A DNA stretch of 64,000 nucleotides, from contig CALSME010000004.1 in assembly GCA_943787375.1 (NCBI GenBank), forward strand, positions 24,016-88,015, written 5' to 3'. The translations under genes were made by a program, and so were the position numbers. Source of the DNA: an uncultured Polaribacter sp. (lineage in GTDB: Bacteria > Bacteroidota > Bacteroidia > Flavobacteriales > Flavobacteriaceae). The notes beneath the pieces were generated by a model. The model had not been told where the DNA came from. It made no database searches and saw nothing but the letters and a program-made list of their open reading frames with translations. Shown here in pieces: positions 28,635 through 39,788 of this stretch (within the stretch, counting starts at the first letter, position 1; each line of letters opens with the position of its first letter).

Positions 28635-29546
28635 ATGGACAGAAGAAAATTTATACATCAAACAGCTGCTGCTGCCGTACTTACTTCTGTTGGTAGCTTA
28701 ACGTTGCCTAGTTTCACGAAAAAAAGAAAACACATTACCATTTTACACACCAATGATACCCACAGTAGAATTGAACCTTTTGAAACCTCGCATCACAGAT
28801 ACCCAAACAAAGGAGGGGTAGCCAGGAGAGCCACGTTAGTGGAACGTATTCGTAAAGAAAATGCAAATACATTATTATTAGATGCTGGAGATATCTTCCA
28901 AGGAACCCCCTATTTTAATTATTTTGGTGGTGAATTAGAGTTCAAGCTAATGAGCATGCTAAAATACGATGTAGCGACCATTGGAAATCACGATTTTGAC
29001 AATTCAATCGAGGGTTTACACAAACAATTACCAAATGCAAATTTCGATTTTGTTTCTGCGAATTACGATTTTAAAAATACCGTCTTAGACACCCATGTAA
29101 AACCCTATAAAATCATAATGAAAGATGGTATTAAAATTGGAGTTTTCGGCTTAGGAATACAATTAGAAGCTTTGGTAGATCCAAAAATGTACAAAGAGAC
29201 AGCGTATCTTGATCCCTTAGAAATTGCGCAAGACATGAGTCGGATTTTAAAAAAAGACGAAGAATGTGATTTGGTGATTTGTCTTTCTCATTTAGGCTAT
29301 TTCTACAAACGAAATCCTACTAAAATATCGGATTTAAATTTAGCAAAAAACACGAAAAACATTGATTTAATTATTGGTGGACACACACACACTTTTTTAC
29401 CAAAACCAACAATTGTAAGAAACAGTGCCGACAAAAACATGTTGGTCAACCAAGTAGGTGCTTATGGAATTAACTTGGGCAGAGTTGACTTCTATTTTGA
29501 TGAAAACAATAAAAAATCGTCAGAAGGAACTACTATTTTGGTTTAA
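28635..29546 (+). CDS. Metallophosphatase (5'-nucleotidase catalytic domain), Tat-exported
   Basis: A 303-residue calcineurin-like phosphoesterase. The N-terminus MDRRKFIHQTAAAAVLTSVG is a twin-arginine signal. The di-metal centre residues are visible in order: LHTNDTHSRIEP, LLDAGDIFQGTPYF, TIGNHDFD, LSHLG and GGHTHTFLP. It lacks the 5'-nucleotidase C-terminal domain, which the preceding gene supplies. The first gene appears to use a lipoprotein signal and this one Tat, so they would cross the membrane by different routes and meet in the periplasm. The chain ends shortly after the last metal motif, as in other free-standing versions. Confidence 0.92.
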   Translation: MDRRKFIHQTAAAAVLTSVGSLTLPSFTKKRKHITILHTNDTHSRIEPFETSHHRYPNKGGVARRATLVERIRKENANTLLLDAGDIFQGTPYFNYFGGELEFKLMSMLKYDVATIGNHDFDNSIEGLHKQLPNANFDFVSANYDFKNTVLDTHVKPYKIIMKDGIKIGVFGLGIQLEALVDPKMYKETAYLDPLEIAQDMSRILKKDEECDLVICLSHLGYFYKRNPTKISDLNLAKNTKNIDLIIGGHTHTFLPKPTIVRNSADKNMLVNQVGAYGINLGRVDFYFDENNKKSSEGTTILV

Positions 29547-29557
29547 ATAATTACACA

Positions 29558-30460
29558 GTGACTAAAAACAATATTAAATATCCTATAGCTTATAATAAGC
29601 TAACTAAAGAGTTAGTAAATATCTCTGATGTGACAGAGCATAATAAAACACATTTAATATGTAAAGATTGTGAAGGAGTTTTTATTAGTTACTTAAACCA
29701 CAAAACACCACATTTTAAACATAAATCAATAACAAATTGTGAAAAAGTAGAATCCTATATTCATTGGGTTACTAAAGAGGTTTTTAGAAATATTGATACA
29801 ATAAAGCTTCCAAAGATTTTTAAAACTGATTTAACTGAAACTCAGAGAAAAGAATTAAAAACTGCTATAGATAACTTAATAAATGATAAAGTTCCAGAAA
29901 CATTACATATCTATTTTTGGCGTAATTTCAAGAAAAATATAACAGAAAATATAGAGTTTAAAATTGATGAAGTAGAGATTGAAAAACCCTACACAACAAG
30001 ATTAGGTAATATTAAAGTAGATATAGTTGCAAACATTAACAATCAAGAATTATTTATTGAACCCTATTTCACAAACCCAATTGATAACTTAAAAAAAGAA
30101 AAATTAATTCAACATGGAACACCAACAATAGCTATTAACTTAGTGTTATTTATTGAAAAATTCGGATATGGATATACTATTGAGAATTTGACTAAATATT
30201 TAATTTCAATAGAAGGAAAAAGTTGGGTTTACTTTAGAGAAAATCAAATTAAAAATCACATATCTAAGTATTTAGGGTATGTAAAAGAAGAAATTGAAAA
30301 AAATAAAAATATTATAGAAAAACATAATACCAAAACTAAAGAAATAGTTAGACTTAAAAAAGAGTTAAAAATACTTGAAGATAAAATTAAACCTACTGTA
30401 GAAAAAATATCGGACATTAGAGAAGATATATGGAATTTAGAAAAGGAAATTAAACATTAA
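29558..30460 (+). CDS. CoiA-like protein with zinc-finger, nuclease-like core and C-terminal coiled coil
   Basis: A 300-residue protein with a GTG start at 29558. No in-frame ATG fits. Residues 35-61 form a CoiA-type zinc site, C35-x2-C38 ... H52-F-x-H55 ... C61, followed by the ESYIHWVTKE motif. About 145-172 is a restriction-endonuclease-like core (RLGNIKVDIVANI, then QELFIEPYFTNPI). Asp155 and Glu168 are kept, but the usual lysine or glutamine two residues after the Glu is Tyr170. Residues 235-300 are a lysine/glutamate-rich coiled coil. CoiA relatives act in competence or DNA processing, but none is characterised in flavobacteria to my knowledge. The gene is more AT-rich than its neighbours and sits alone between the nucleotidase pair and the convergent ligA, only 3 bp from the ligA end, suggesting recent insertion. 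Confidence 0.65.
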   Translation: MTKNNIKYPIAYNKLTKELVNISDVTEHNKTHLICKDCEGVFISYLNHKTPHFKHKSITNCEKVESYIHWVTKEVFRNIDTIKLPKIFKTDLTETQRKELKTAIDNLINDKVPETLHIYFWRNFKKNITENIEFKIDEVEIEKPYTTRLGNIKVDIVANINNQELFIEPYFTNPIDNLKKEKLIQHGTPTIAINLVLFIEKFGYGYTIENLTKYLISIEGKSWVYFRENQIKNHISKYLGYVKEEIEKNKNIIEKHNTKTKEIVRLKKELKILEDKIKPTVEKISDIREDIWNLEKEIKH

Positions 30461-30463
30461 TAT

Positions 30464-33039
<2,576 letters not shown>

Positions 33040-33151
33040 GTATTTTCTTTGAAGTGCTAATTTAAGGAAAAGTTTAATTTTATGACTGTCTTAAACGCAG
33101 AGAAAATTGAGTTTCCATCTCCCTTTCGATTTCTATAAATTGGCAAACAAG

Positions 33152-33232
33152 TTTAACCCTGATTGAACGGCTTGTTTGAGCGCTCACACTTTTTTGTGTG
33201 AAGCGAGAAGTGAAAGCAGGAAATAGCTTCTA
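33152..33232 (+). ncRNA. Flavo-1-like structured RNA
   Basis: The segment reads CCCTGATTGAACGGCTTG, then a stem (CGCTCACAC with a TTTTTT loop and GTGTGAAGCG), then GAAGTGAAAGCAGGAAATAG. The outer CCTG pairs with CAGG. From memory this matches the Flavo-1 RNA motif, a Bacteroidetes structured RNA of unknown role found between genes. It lies between gap and the DinB-like gene, both on the opposite strand, and is followed by a strong hairpin with a T-tail at 33238-33268. Confidence 0.55.
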
Positions 33233-33237
33233 AAAAC

Positions 33238-33268
33238 AAACCCCGAAACAAAATTGATTCGGGGTTTT
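33238..33268. terminator. Terminator serving gap and the Flavo-1-like RNA
   Basis: AAACCCCGAA (33238-33247) pairs with TTCGGGGTTT (33259-33268) around an 11-nt loop. It has a T-run on the plus strand and T-rich sequence on the minus strand. It can end the RNA on the plus strand and gap on the minus strand. Confidence 0.8.
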
Positions 33269-33300
33269 ATAATTCATCTAAGAAAATGTATAATTTAGGT

Positions 33301-34743
33301 CTAATAATAGGTATATCTTCTCACTTTTGCGATGTATTTTGCCAAACGCATTACTTGATGTGAATAGCCGTATTCATTGTCATACCAAACATAAATAACG
33401 ATACTTTCTTTATCTGTAATGGTTGCCTTACTATCAAAAATAGCCGGCGCTGTAGTGCCAATAATATCGGAAGAAACGAGTTCGTTATCTAACGAGTATT
33501 TAATTTGCTCGACCAAATCTCCTTCTAATGCGTATTGTTTTATAATTGCGTTTAGAGTTTCTATGGTTACTTCTGTTTTTAATTGGAGGCTTAAAATGGC
33601 TAAGGAACCATTGGGTACTGGAACACGAATGGCATTGGAAGTTAATTTCCCCGCTAGAGCAGGTAGTGCTTTTGCAACTGCTTTTCCTGCGCCTGTTTCT
33701 GTGATGACCATATTTAATGCTGCAGCTCTCCCTCTTCGGTATTTAGGATGCATATTGTCTACTAAATTTTGGTCATTTGTGTAGGCGTGAATCGTTTCTA
33801 GATGTCCTTTTTTTATTCCAAAATTTTCTTCCAAAACTTTTAAAACTGGGGTAATGGCGTTGGTGGTACAAGAAGCTGCTGAAAAAATAGATTTCTTATC
33901 TGGGTGATGCGCTAAATGATTGACGCCGTAAACAATATTTGGTATTCCTTTTGCTGGCGCAGTGAGTAAAACTTTAGATGCTCCTTGGGGAACTAAATGC
34001 CTACTTAGGGCTGCTTTGTCTCTAAAAACCCCTGTATTATCTATAATTAAGGCGTTGTTAATTCCGTATTGAGTGTAGTCAATGTCTTCAGGCTGTTTGG
34101 CTGCAATCATATAAACGGTCGTTCCATTAATGATTAAAGCATTGTTCTCGACATCGGTTACTACGGTACCTAAAAAATCGCCATGAACAGAATCGACACT
34201 CAATAGTGATGCTCTCTTTTCTAATACGGTTTGGTTGATTTCGCCACGGGTAACAATGGCTCTCAATCTTAATTGCGATCCTTTGCCCATTTTCGTCATT
34301 AATTCGCGCGCCAACAAACGACCAATTCTACCAAAACCATACAAAACAACGTCTTTGGGTGCTGCATTTTCAATCTCTTTTACAGCGTTTAATTGATGTT
34401 TTACAAAAGCGACTTTGTCTGTGCTTCTTTTTGGATGTAAATAATATTCATAAGCCAATTTACCAATATCTAATTTTGATGCTGGTAAAGTTAATTGCTG
34501 AATTGCTTTTGCAATATCTAAAGCATCTAAGATCGTAATTGGTTTGCTAACAAACTCTTTTGCATAGTTGATTAGATGTAACACCTCTCCAGCTCTTTTG
34601 TCTACTAATGGATTTCTAAACAATACCAGTTCAATGCTTTTATCATACCATAAACTGTTTACGATATTGATAAATTCTACGGTTGCTTTTCTGTTTTGTG
34701 CTTGCGCCAAAACTTCTGTTTCATAATTAATTATTGTTGCCAT
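33301..34743 (-). CDS. gap: Glyceraldehyde-3-phosphate dehydrogenase, long Bacteroidetes form
   Basis: Interconverts glyceraldehyde 3-phosphate and 1,3-bisphosphoglycerate. It has 480 residues, about 140 more than classic GAPDH. The first 130 residues are a helical extension (ATVEFINIVNSLWYDKSIEL and on) and the NAD(P) fold begins at VVLYGFGRIGRLLARELM. Catalytic Cys292 is in SAASCTTNAITPV, followed by HAYTNDQNLVD. This long form is common in flavobacteria, usually beside a second short GAPDH, and may serve gluconeogenesis. The cofactor cannot be decided by eye. The TACTTTTG box on the minus strand at 34771-34778 is its likely promoter. Confidence 0.93.
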   Translation of the reverse strand: MATIINYETEVLAQAQNRKATVEFINIVNSLWYDKSIELVLFRNPLVDKRAGEVLHLINYAKEFVSKPITILDALDIAKAIQQLTLPASKLDIGKLAYEYYLHPKRSTDKVAFVKHQLNAVKEIENAAPKDVVLYGFGRIGRLLARELMTKMGKGSQLRLRAIVTRGEINQTVLEKRASLLSVDSVHGDFLGTVVTDVENNALIINGTTVYMIAAKQPEDIDYTQYGINNALIIDNTGVFRDKAALSRHLVPQGASKVLLTAPAKGIPNIVYGVNHLAHHPDKKSIFSAASCTTNAITPVLKVLEENFGIKKGHLETIHAYTNDQNLVDNMHPKYRRGRAAALNMVITETGAGKAVAKALPALAGKLTSNAIRVPVPNGSLAILSLQLKTEVTIETLNAIIKQYALEGDLVEQIKYSLDNELVSSDIIGTTAPAIFDSKATITDKESIVIYVWYDNEYGYSHQVMRLAKYIAKVRRYTYY

Positions 34744-34770
34744 CGGATACTAAAATTATTATTTTTTCCG

Positions 34771-34778
34771 CAAAAGTA
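34771..34778 (-). promoter_or_regulatory. -7 box of gap
   Basis: The minus strand reads TACTTTTG, a TAnnTTTG match, 27 nt before the gap ATG. No convincing -33 TTTG was found at the expected spacing. Confidence 0.5.
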
Positions 34779-34827
34779 TTTCTTTTTATTCAAAATACGA
34801 AATCGATTTCGCTTAAATTAATAAAAC

Positions 34828-34853
34828 AAAAAAATCCTGACTTTCATCAGGAC
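34828..34853 (-). terminator. htrA terminator
   Basis: TCCTGA (34835-34840) pairs with TCAGGA (34847-34852) around CTTTCA, followed on the minus strand by a T-run. It sits about 25 bp past the protease stop codon. Confidence 0.75.
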
Positions 34854-34878
34854 TTTAAACTTCAATTTATTGTGCGCT

Positions 34879-36267
34879 TTATCGATAAATATATTTTTCT
34901 GTTTCACCTGTTAAAGTAATCATTTCTACAATAATTCGGTACCTGTTACTTGCCAAGTTATCCAGTAAACGAACTGTTTCTTTTGCATTACTTACATCTT
35001 GGTTATTAATTTTAGTTATAATGAAACCTTTTAAATTATTTTCGAAGCCATCTTTACCTGTTCTGATAATTTGCACACCATGTTGAATCGCTCTTTTCTG
35101 CTTCTCCTTTTTTGTAATGTCTTTTAACTCCCATTGAAATACTGAGGAGATATGCCTTTCTATTGATTTAGATAATTTTACTTTTTTAACATATATTTCT
35201 CCGTCTCTGTTGATTGTTACGTTAACAAAATCACCTGGTCTTTTAGCTGTTAATTGTCCCTTTAAATCTGAGAATTTTGAGATTTTTACATCGTTTATTT
35301 TGATAATAACATCCCCTTTTTTTAGTCCAAAATTTTGACTTTTTTCAGTCAATTCTAAAACTCCTGAAACTTTTACACCTTCCTCATCATAAGTAGTATC
35401 GACATTGATTCCTAAAATGGCTTGTTGCACAGTTCCAAATTCTAAGATATCATCAATAATTTTTTTAGCAATATTAGAAGGTACTGCAAAAGAATAGCCT
35501 ACAAAAGAACCTGTTCTCGAAGAAATAGCAGTATTAACACCAATCAACTCTCCTTTGGTATTTACCAATGCACCGCCACTATTCCCAGGATTCACTGCAG
35601 CATCCGTTTGAATGAAGGATTCAATATTTCGATTGCCTTCTAAATCTCTACCTTTCGCACTTACAATTCCAGCAGTTACTGTTGATGTTAGATTGTAAGG
35701 GTTTCCAACCGCCAATACCCACTCCCCTATTTGAACAGCATCTGAGTTCGCAAAAGGAATGTATGGCAAATCCACATCCGTATTAATCTTTAACAAAGCA
35801 ATGTCATTGCTTGGGTCTGTACCAATTAAAGATGCTTTGTATTTTTGCTTATTATTTAACGTAATTTCTAAGTCCGTAGCACCTTCTATCACATGATTGT
35901 TAGTAACAATATAACCGTCTTGAGAAATAATAACACCACTCCCAGTTCCAACTTGTTCATATTTCCTAGATCCGTTTCCATTTCCATAAAATAATTCTGC
36001 CCACGGATTCTTTTGCGTCCTAACAGCCGTATTTTTAACATGAACTACAGCATGCACTGTGCTTTCTGCTGCTAAAGTAAAATCTGTTGTATTTTCAATA
36101 GCAGCAGAAGTCAGAACAATTGGACTAAAATTTGAATTGGAGGGTTTCATTGAGATTTCTGAAGTTTGATGCAGAACCTTCTCTTTTTCCATAAAAACTT
36201 TATAGCCACCTAAAGTAAGAATCCCTCCTAAAATTGCCATTCCTAAAAAACTAAAAAAATGCTTCAT
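34879..36267 (-). CDS. Periplasmic HtrA/DegP-type serine protease
   Basis: A 462-residue trypsin-like protease for envelope protein quality control. Residues 1-25 are an uncleaved anchor or signal (FLGMAILGGILTLGGYKVF). The catalytic triad is His125 (IVTNNHVIEGA), Asp155 (PSNDIALLKI) and Ser230 (VNPGNSGGAL). PDZ1 covers about 285-365 (LKKGDVIIKINDVKISKFSD). A second, divergent PDZ-like segment runs to the end (GFIITKINNQDVSNAKETVR). The order is that of DegP/DegQ. It is a single-gene unit, divergent from dapF, with a TATATTTG box at 36293-36300 on its strand. Confidence 0.94.
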   Translation of the reverse strand: MKHFFSFLGMAILGGILTLGGYKVFMEKEKVLHQTSEISMKPSNSNFSPIVLTSAAIENTTDFTLAAESTVHAVVHVKNTAVRTQKNPWAELFYGNGNGSRKYEQVGTGSGVIISQDGYIVTNNHVIEGATDLEITLNNKQKYKASLIGTDPSNDIALLKINTDVDLPYIPFANSDAVQIGEWVLAVGNPYNLTSTVTAGIVSAKGRDLEGNRNIESFIQTDAAVNPGNSGGALVNTKGELIGVNTAISSRTGSFVGYSFAVPSNIAKKIIDDILEFGTVQQAILGINVDTTYDEEGVKVSGVLELTEKSQNFGLKKGDVIIKINDVKISKFSDLKGQLTAKRPGDFVNVTINRDGEIYVKKVKLSKSIERHISSVFQWELKDITKKEKQKRAIQHGVQIIRTGKDGFENNLKGFIITKINNQDVSNAKETVRLLDNLASNRYRIIVEMITLTGETEKYIYR

Positions 36268-36389
36268 TGTATCTGGTTTTAAATAAAGAAATCAAATATA
36301 TAATTTTGATAATAATGAAAAATTTGTTTAACGTCATTTTAACGGACTTTAACCCATTTTTAACATCTATAAAATCCTATTGAAATTGC

Positions 36390-36397
36390 TATCTTTG
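36390..36397 (+). promoter_or_regulatory. -7 box of dapF
   Basis: TATCTTTG, an exact TAnnTTTG match, ends 5 nt before the dapF ATG at 36403. Transcription would then start at or very near the start codon. No TTTG is visible at the -33 distance. Confidence 0.55.
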
Positions 36398-36402
36398 TCT
36401 TC

Positions 36403-37173
36403 ATGAAGATGCCATTTTATAAATACCAAGGAACCGGGAATGATTTTGTTATGATTGACAACAGATCAAAACGATTTCCAAAAGAGAATACAACCGCAAT
36501 ATTAAAAATTTGTGATCGTAATTTTGGTATTGGTGCTGATGGGGTTATTTTAATTGAAAATGATACTGATTTCGACTTTAGAATGCTTTATTTTAATGCA
36601 GATGGTAGTCAAACTTTCTGTGGAAATGGAGGCAGGTGTGCAGTTGCTTTTGCAAAGCACTTAGAAATCATTACATTAGAAACAAACTTTATAGCTTTTG
36701 ATGGTGCGCATTTTGCGAAAATTGAAAACGACATTGTCGCTTTACAAATGATTGATGTAACTGAAGTAATGGTAAAAGAAAACAGTGTTTTTGCATACAC
36801 AGGAACACAACACCATGTAGAATTGGTTGAAGATTTAGAGAACTATCCAGTAGTTGAAATGGGAAGAAAAATAAGAAATTCCTATCCAGCTCCAGGAAGT
36901 AATGTGAATTTTGTGGAACAACTGAATCGCAATACATTTCAAGTAAGAACCTATGAAAAAGGCGTTGAAAATGAAACATTGGCATGTGGAACAGGAGTAA
37001 CTGCCGTTGCAATTGCCATGCATAAAACAAAAAAAACAACAGAACAAGTAATTAAGTTACCCGTTATGGGAGGAAATTTACAAGTTTCTTTTGATGAAAA
37101 CAAAGGGAAATACACCCATGTATTTCTAAAAGGACCCGCTGAATTTGTTTTTAAGGGTGATATTGAGATTTAA
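36403..37173 (+). CDS. dapF: Diaminopimelate epimerase
   Basis: Converts LL- to meso-diaminopimelate for lysine and peptidoglycan. The 256 residues start MKMPFYKYQGTGNDFVMIDN. The two catalytic cysteines lie in FCGNGGRCAVAFA and LACGTGVTAVAIAM, in the duplicated fold of the family. Length is normal. It heads a plus-strand run with an acetyltransferase and mltG, a plausible cell-wall group. Confidence 0.96.
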   Translation: MKMPFYKYQGTGNDFVMIDNRSKRFPKENTTAILKICDRNFGIGADGVILIENDTDFDFRMLYFNADGSQTFCGNGGRCAVAFAKHLEIITLETNFIAFDGAHFAKIENDIVALQMIDVTEVMVKENSVFAYTGTQHHVELVEDLENYPVVEMGRKIRNSYPAPGSNVNFVEQLNRNTFQVRTYEKGVENETLACGTGVTAVAIAMHKTKKTTEQVIKLPVMGGNLQVSFDENKGKYTHVFLKGPAEFVFKGDIEI

Positions 37174-37288
37174 CATTTAACTAAAGAAACTAGCAGCGAA
37201 CATAAAAAAGTAAACATCCACCTGTTTTCAGCATCGAGTACAAAAAAATTTCGCAAATGATATTTTTAGAGAATTACCAGAATAAGCT

Positions 37289-37819
37289 ATGAATCCTATG
37301 AATCTATGTGGTCAGAAAATGAATCTACGTGCTTTAGAACCAGAAGATTTAGAATTTCTATTTGAAATAGAAAACAATGAATCCTTTTGGGAAGTAAGCC
37401 ACACACAAGTTCCATTTTCAAAATATGCATTAAAACAATATTTAGAAAATGCACACTTAGATATATTTGAAACCAAACAATTACGGCTTTTAATCGAAGA
37501 AAAAAGCACCAAGAAGCGAATGGGTATGATTGATTTTTTTGATTTTAATCCACAACATCAAAGAGCTGGAATCGGAATTTTGGTACATCCTAAATTTCAA
37601 AAAAAAGGAGTTGCTTCTATAGCATTAGAAATGGTTATTAGGTATGCCTTTTCGCAATTGAACTTACATCAATTATATGCAAACATCCTCTCAGACAACA
37701 AACATAGCATCACATTATTCAAAAAGAATAATTTTGTGATGGTAGCTGAGAAAAAAGATTGGATACTTTCGAATGGAGCTTTTAAAAATGAACTTTTATT
37801 TCAATTAATCAATGAATAA
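37289..37819 (+). CDS. GNAT family N-acetyltransferase, RimJ/RimL type
   Basis: A 176-residue acetyl-CoA-dependent transferase. It has an N-terminal LRALEPEDLEFLFEIENNES and the acetyl-CoA loop region AGIGILVHPKFQKKGVASIA (a variant of Q/RxxGxG/A). The C-terminal DNKHSITLFKKNNFVMVAEK is typical of amino- or N-terminal acetyltransferases. Three possible ATG starts are 37289, 37298 and 37319, and the domain itself needs only the last. It overlaps mltG by 8 bp, indicating coupled translation. The substrate is unknown. Confidence 0.85.
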   Translation: MNPMNLCGQKMNLRALEPEDLEFLFEIENNESFWEVSHTQVPFSKYALKQYLENAHLDIFETKQLRLLIEEKSTKKRMGMIDFFDFNPQHQRAGIGILVHPKFQKKGVASIALEMVIRYAFSQLNLHQLYANILSDNKHSITLFKKNNFVMVAEKKDWILSNGAFKNELLFQLINE

Positions 37820-38840
37820 AAAAATAATTTCAATAGGTATTGTAGCAATACTAGTAATAGGCGGAATGATTAGCCTTCAATATTACAATCGAATATTTGC
37901 AGACAATATTCGTAAATCAGGTAGCATCTTTATCGAATCGGAAGATGACCTATTGGATTTAAAAAAGAAAATGGCTTCGTTTTTAAAAGATAAGAAGGCT
38001 TTTAATTGGGTAGCTGTTCAAAAAAAGTTCACCAATCCAAAAGCAGGAAAATACACTTTGAAGAAAGGAATGTCAAATAATGACATTGTCAATCTTTTAA
38101 GAAGCGGGAATCAAACCCCTGTAAATGTAACATTCAACAATCAAGACACCCTAGAAAAATTGATCAATAGAATTGCAGCACAAGTGGAAACAGATACTAC
38201 ACATTTGATGCGTGCCTTCTTAGACCCAAACTTTTTAAAAGAAAACAACCTTAATAAAAAAACAGTTTTAGGTATTTTCATTCCAAATCGTTATGAAGTG
38301 TATTGGACCATATCTGCGGAAAAGTTTCGTGATAAAATGCTGAAAGAATACGCTCTTTTTTGGAATGCACAAAGAGTAGAAAAAGCAAAGAGACTGAACT
38401 TATCAAAAAAAGAAGTCATTACATTAGCCTCTATTGTTCAAAAGGAAACAGCTCAGAAGATAGAAAGACCCATTGTTGCAGGCTTGTATTTAAATCGACT
38501 CAAAAAAGGATGGCCATTGCAAGCAGATCCTACAATAATCTTTTGTATTCGTGAGAAAAAAGGACAAAACACGGTGATTAAAAGAGTACTAACCGCCGAT
38601 TTGAAAATTAATTCCCCATACAACACATATTTAAATAAAGGTTTGCCTCCTGGCCTGATTTCAATGCCAGACGTTTCCGCAATTGATGCAGTATTAAATG
38701 CTAGCAAACACAACTATTTCTATATGTGTGCAAATACAGATAAAATAGGTTTTCATACATTTGCAAAAACACTTTCTCAGCACAATAGAAATGCCGAAAA
38801 ATACCATCGATGGCTTAATAAAAAAGGAATTAATCGATAA
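37812..38840 (+). CDS. mltG: Endolytic murein transglycosylase MltG
   Basis: Cuts nascent peptidoglycan strands at the inner membrane. The 342 residues have one N-terminal membrane segment (IISIGIVAILVIGGMISLQY), a LysM-like region, and the YceG catalytic domain. The catalytic Glu is in LASIVQKETAQKIERPIVAG, followed by LNRLKKGWPLQADPTI and YNTYLNKGLPPGLISMP. Length is typical. It starts inside the end of the acetyltransferase gene. Confidence 0.94.
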   Translation: MNKKIISIGIVAILVIGGMISLQYYNRIFADNIRKSGSIFIESEDDLLDLKKKMASFLKDKKAFNWVAVQKKFTNPKAGKYTLKKGMSNNDIVNLLRSGNQTPVNVTFNNQDTLEKLINRIAAQVETDTTHLMRAFLDPNFLKENNLNKKTVLGIFIPNRYEVYWTISAEKFRDKMLKEYALFWNAQRVEKAKRLNLSKKEVITLASIVQKETAQKIERPIVAGLYLNRLKKGWPLQADPTIIFCIREKKGQNTVIKRVLTADLKINSPYNTYLNKGLPPGLISMPDVSAIDAVLNASKHNYFYMCANTDKIGFHTFAKTLSQHNRNAEKYHRWLNKKGINR

Positions 38841-39121
38841 CAGAAAAAAAAATGCCTTCAACCAAAAGAAACAATTGAACTCGAAATCTCTTTACAATCG
38901 CAATACCAAAGAGGGTTTCAATGGTTTTAATCTATTTAAATAACATGTTTTTTATAGAAATCCATTAAAAGCAATAAATAATGAAAACCCTGTTTTTTAT
39001 TATTAAATTCATAAAAAAAATAGTTCTGTCTCAACAATTTGACATTAAAAAAGAGCTAAATCCATATTATTTGTATTTATTTTCAAATTTAATACTCTGA
39101 TAATCAGTAATATGATATTAG
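38841..39121. other. Intergenic region after mltG
   Basis: About 280 bp, very AT-rich, with no open frame I would defend. A short run of frame after mltG (to about 38943) reads like out-of-frame or decayed sequence. No hairpin terminator stands out. A TAAATTTG box at 39126-39133 overlaps the proposed TTG start of the next gene. Confidence 0.4.
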
Positions 39122-39130
39122 TACTTAAAT

Positions 39131-39742
39131 TTGCAAACGCGAAACAGAAAGTTATTATTTATCAAAAATTTATTTTTATTACCCCTCACGCTATTTTTAT
39201 TCATCAATGCAACTCTTATAGAACCAGTTAAGACCATTGAAGTCATAGAAAACAATTCCCCAAAAAACAACTCATTAGAATTTCCTTATCTACAAAAAAA
39301 CTTTGTAGGCTTTAAAGAAGCGCTTGCTTTTAAAGAATCCCAAGGAAGGTATAATGTAATAAACACCCTAGGATATCTAGGAAAATATCAATTCGGAAGA
39401 ACAACTTTAAAACGATTTCGAATATACAACACAAAAGAATTTTTAAAAAATCCAGAATTACAAGAAAAAGCTTTTGCCGCTTACTGTTCTGTAAACAAAT
39501 GGATTTTAAGAAAAGATATTAGACGCACTGTCGGAAAAACAATCAACGGAATAGAAATTACTGAATCTGGAATTTTAGCAGCTGCTCATTTGGGAGGTGC
39601 AGGAAATGTAAAAAAGTATTTGCGTAGCAACGGAAGAATCCGTTTCTCAGATGCTTACGGTTCTTCGATTCACTCTTATTTAAAAAAATTTGCGGGTTAC
39701 AATGTTTCTAACATTAAAGCAGAAAGAATGGCAAAGGTTTAA
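39131..39742 (+). CDS. Exported lysozyme-like (transglycosylase-fold) protein
   Basis: About 203 residues. A hydrophobic N-terminal signal or anchor (LLFIKNLFLLPLTLFLFINA) is followed by a lysozyme-superfamily core. ALAFKESQGRYNVINTLGYL has the ES-Q-x-x-Y signature with Glu as catalytic acid, and YLGKYQFGRTTL and AAAHLGGAGNVKKYL follow. Similar flavobacterial proteins are annotated as peptidoglycan-binding or LysM-related. There is no ATG ahead of the signal peptide. The only usual start is TTG at 39131, just after an in-frame stop, and it overlaps a TAnnTTTG box. The start is therefore uncertain and could indicate a damaged 5' end. Confidence 0.7.
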   Translation: MQTRNRKLLFIKNLFLLPLTLFLFINATLIEPVKTIEVIENNSPKNNSLEFPYLQKNFVGFKEALAFKESQGRYNVINTLGYLGKYQFGRTTLKRFRIYNTKEFLKNPELQEKAFAAYCSVNKWILRKDIRRTVGKTINGIEITESGILAAAHLGGAGNVKKYLRSNGRIRFSDAYGSSIHSYLKKFAGYNVSNIKAERMAKV

Positions 39743-39788
39743 ATAAGTCGTTAGCAAATAACTGGGCATGCGAATTTTAATGCGACTC

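Noticed and set aside
29558..30460. Part of a complete restriction or defence island
   Set aside because: Only one such gene is present. Neighbours on both sides are housekeeping genes, so no multi-gene defence system can be claimed.
36609..37047. Minus-strand frames of 63-116 codons opposite dapF
   Set aside because: They lie entirely within the well-supported dapF and have low-complexity, hydrophobic translations.
38841..38943. Short plus-strand frame continuing after mltG
   Set aside because: It overlaps the mltG end, has no start signal of its own, and its lysine/asparagine-rich translation looks like AT-rich noncoding DNA.
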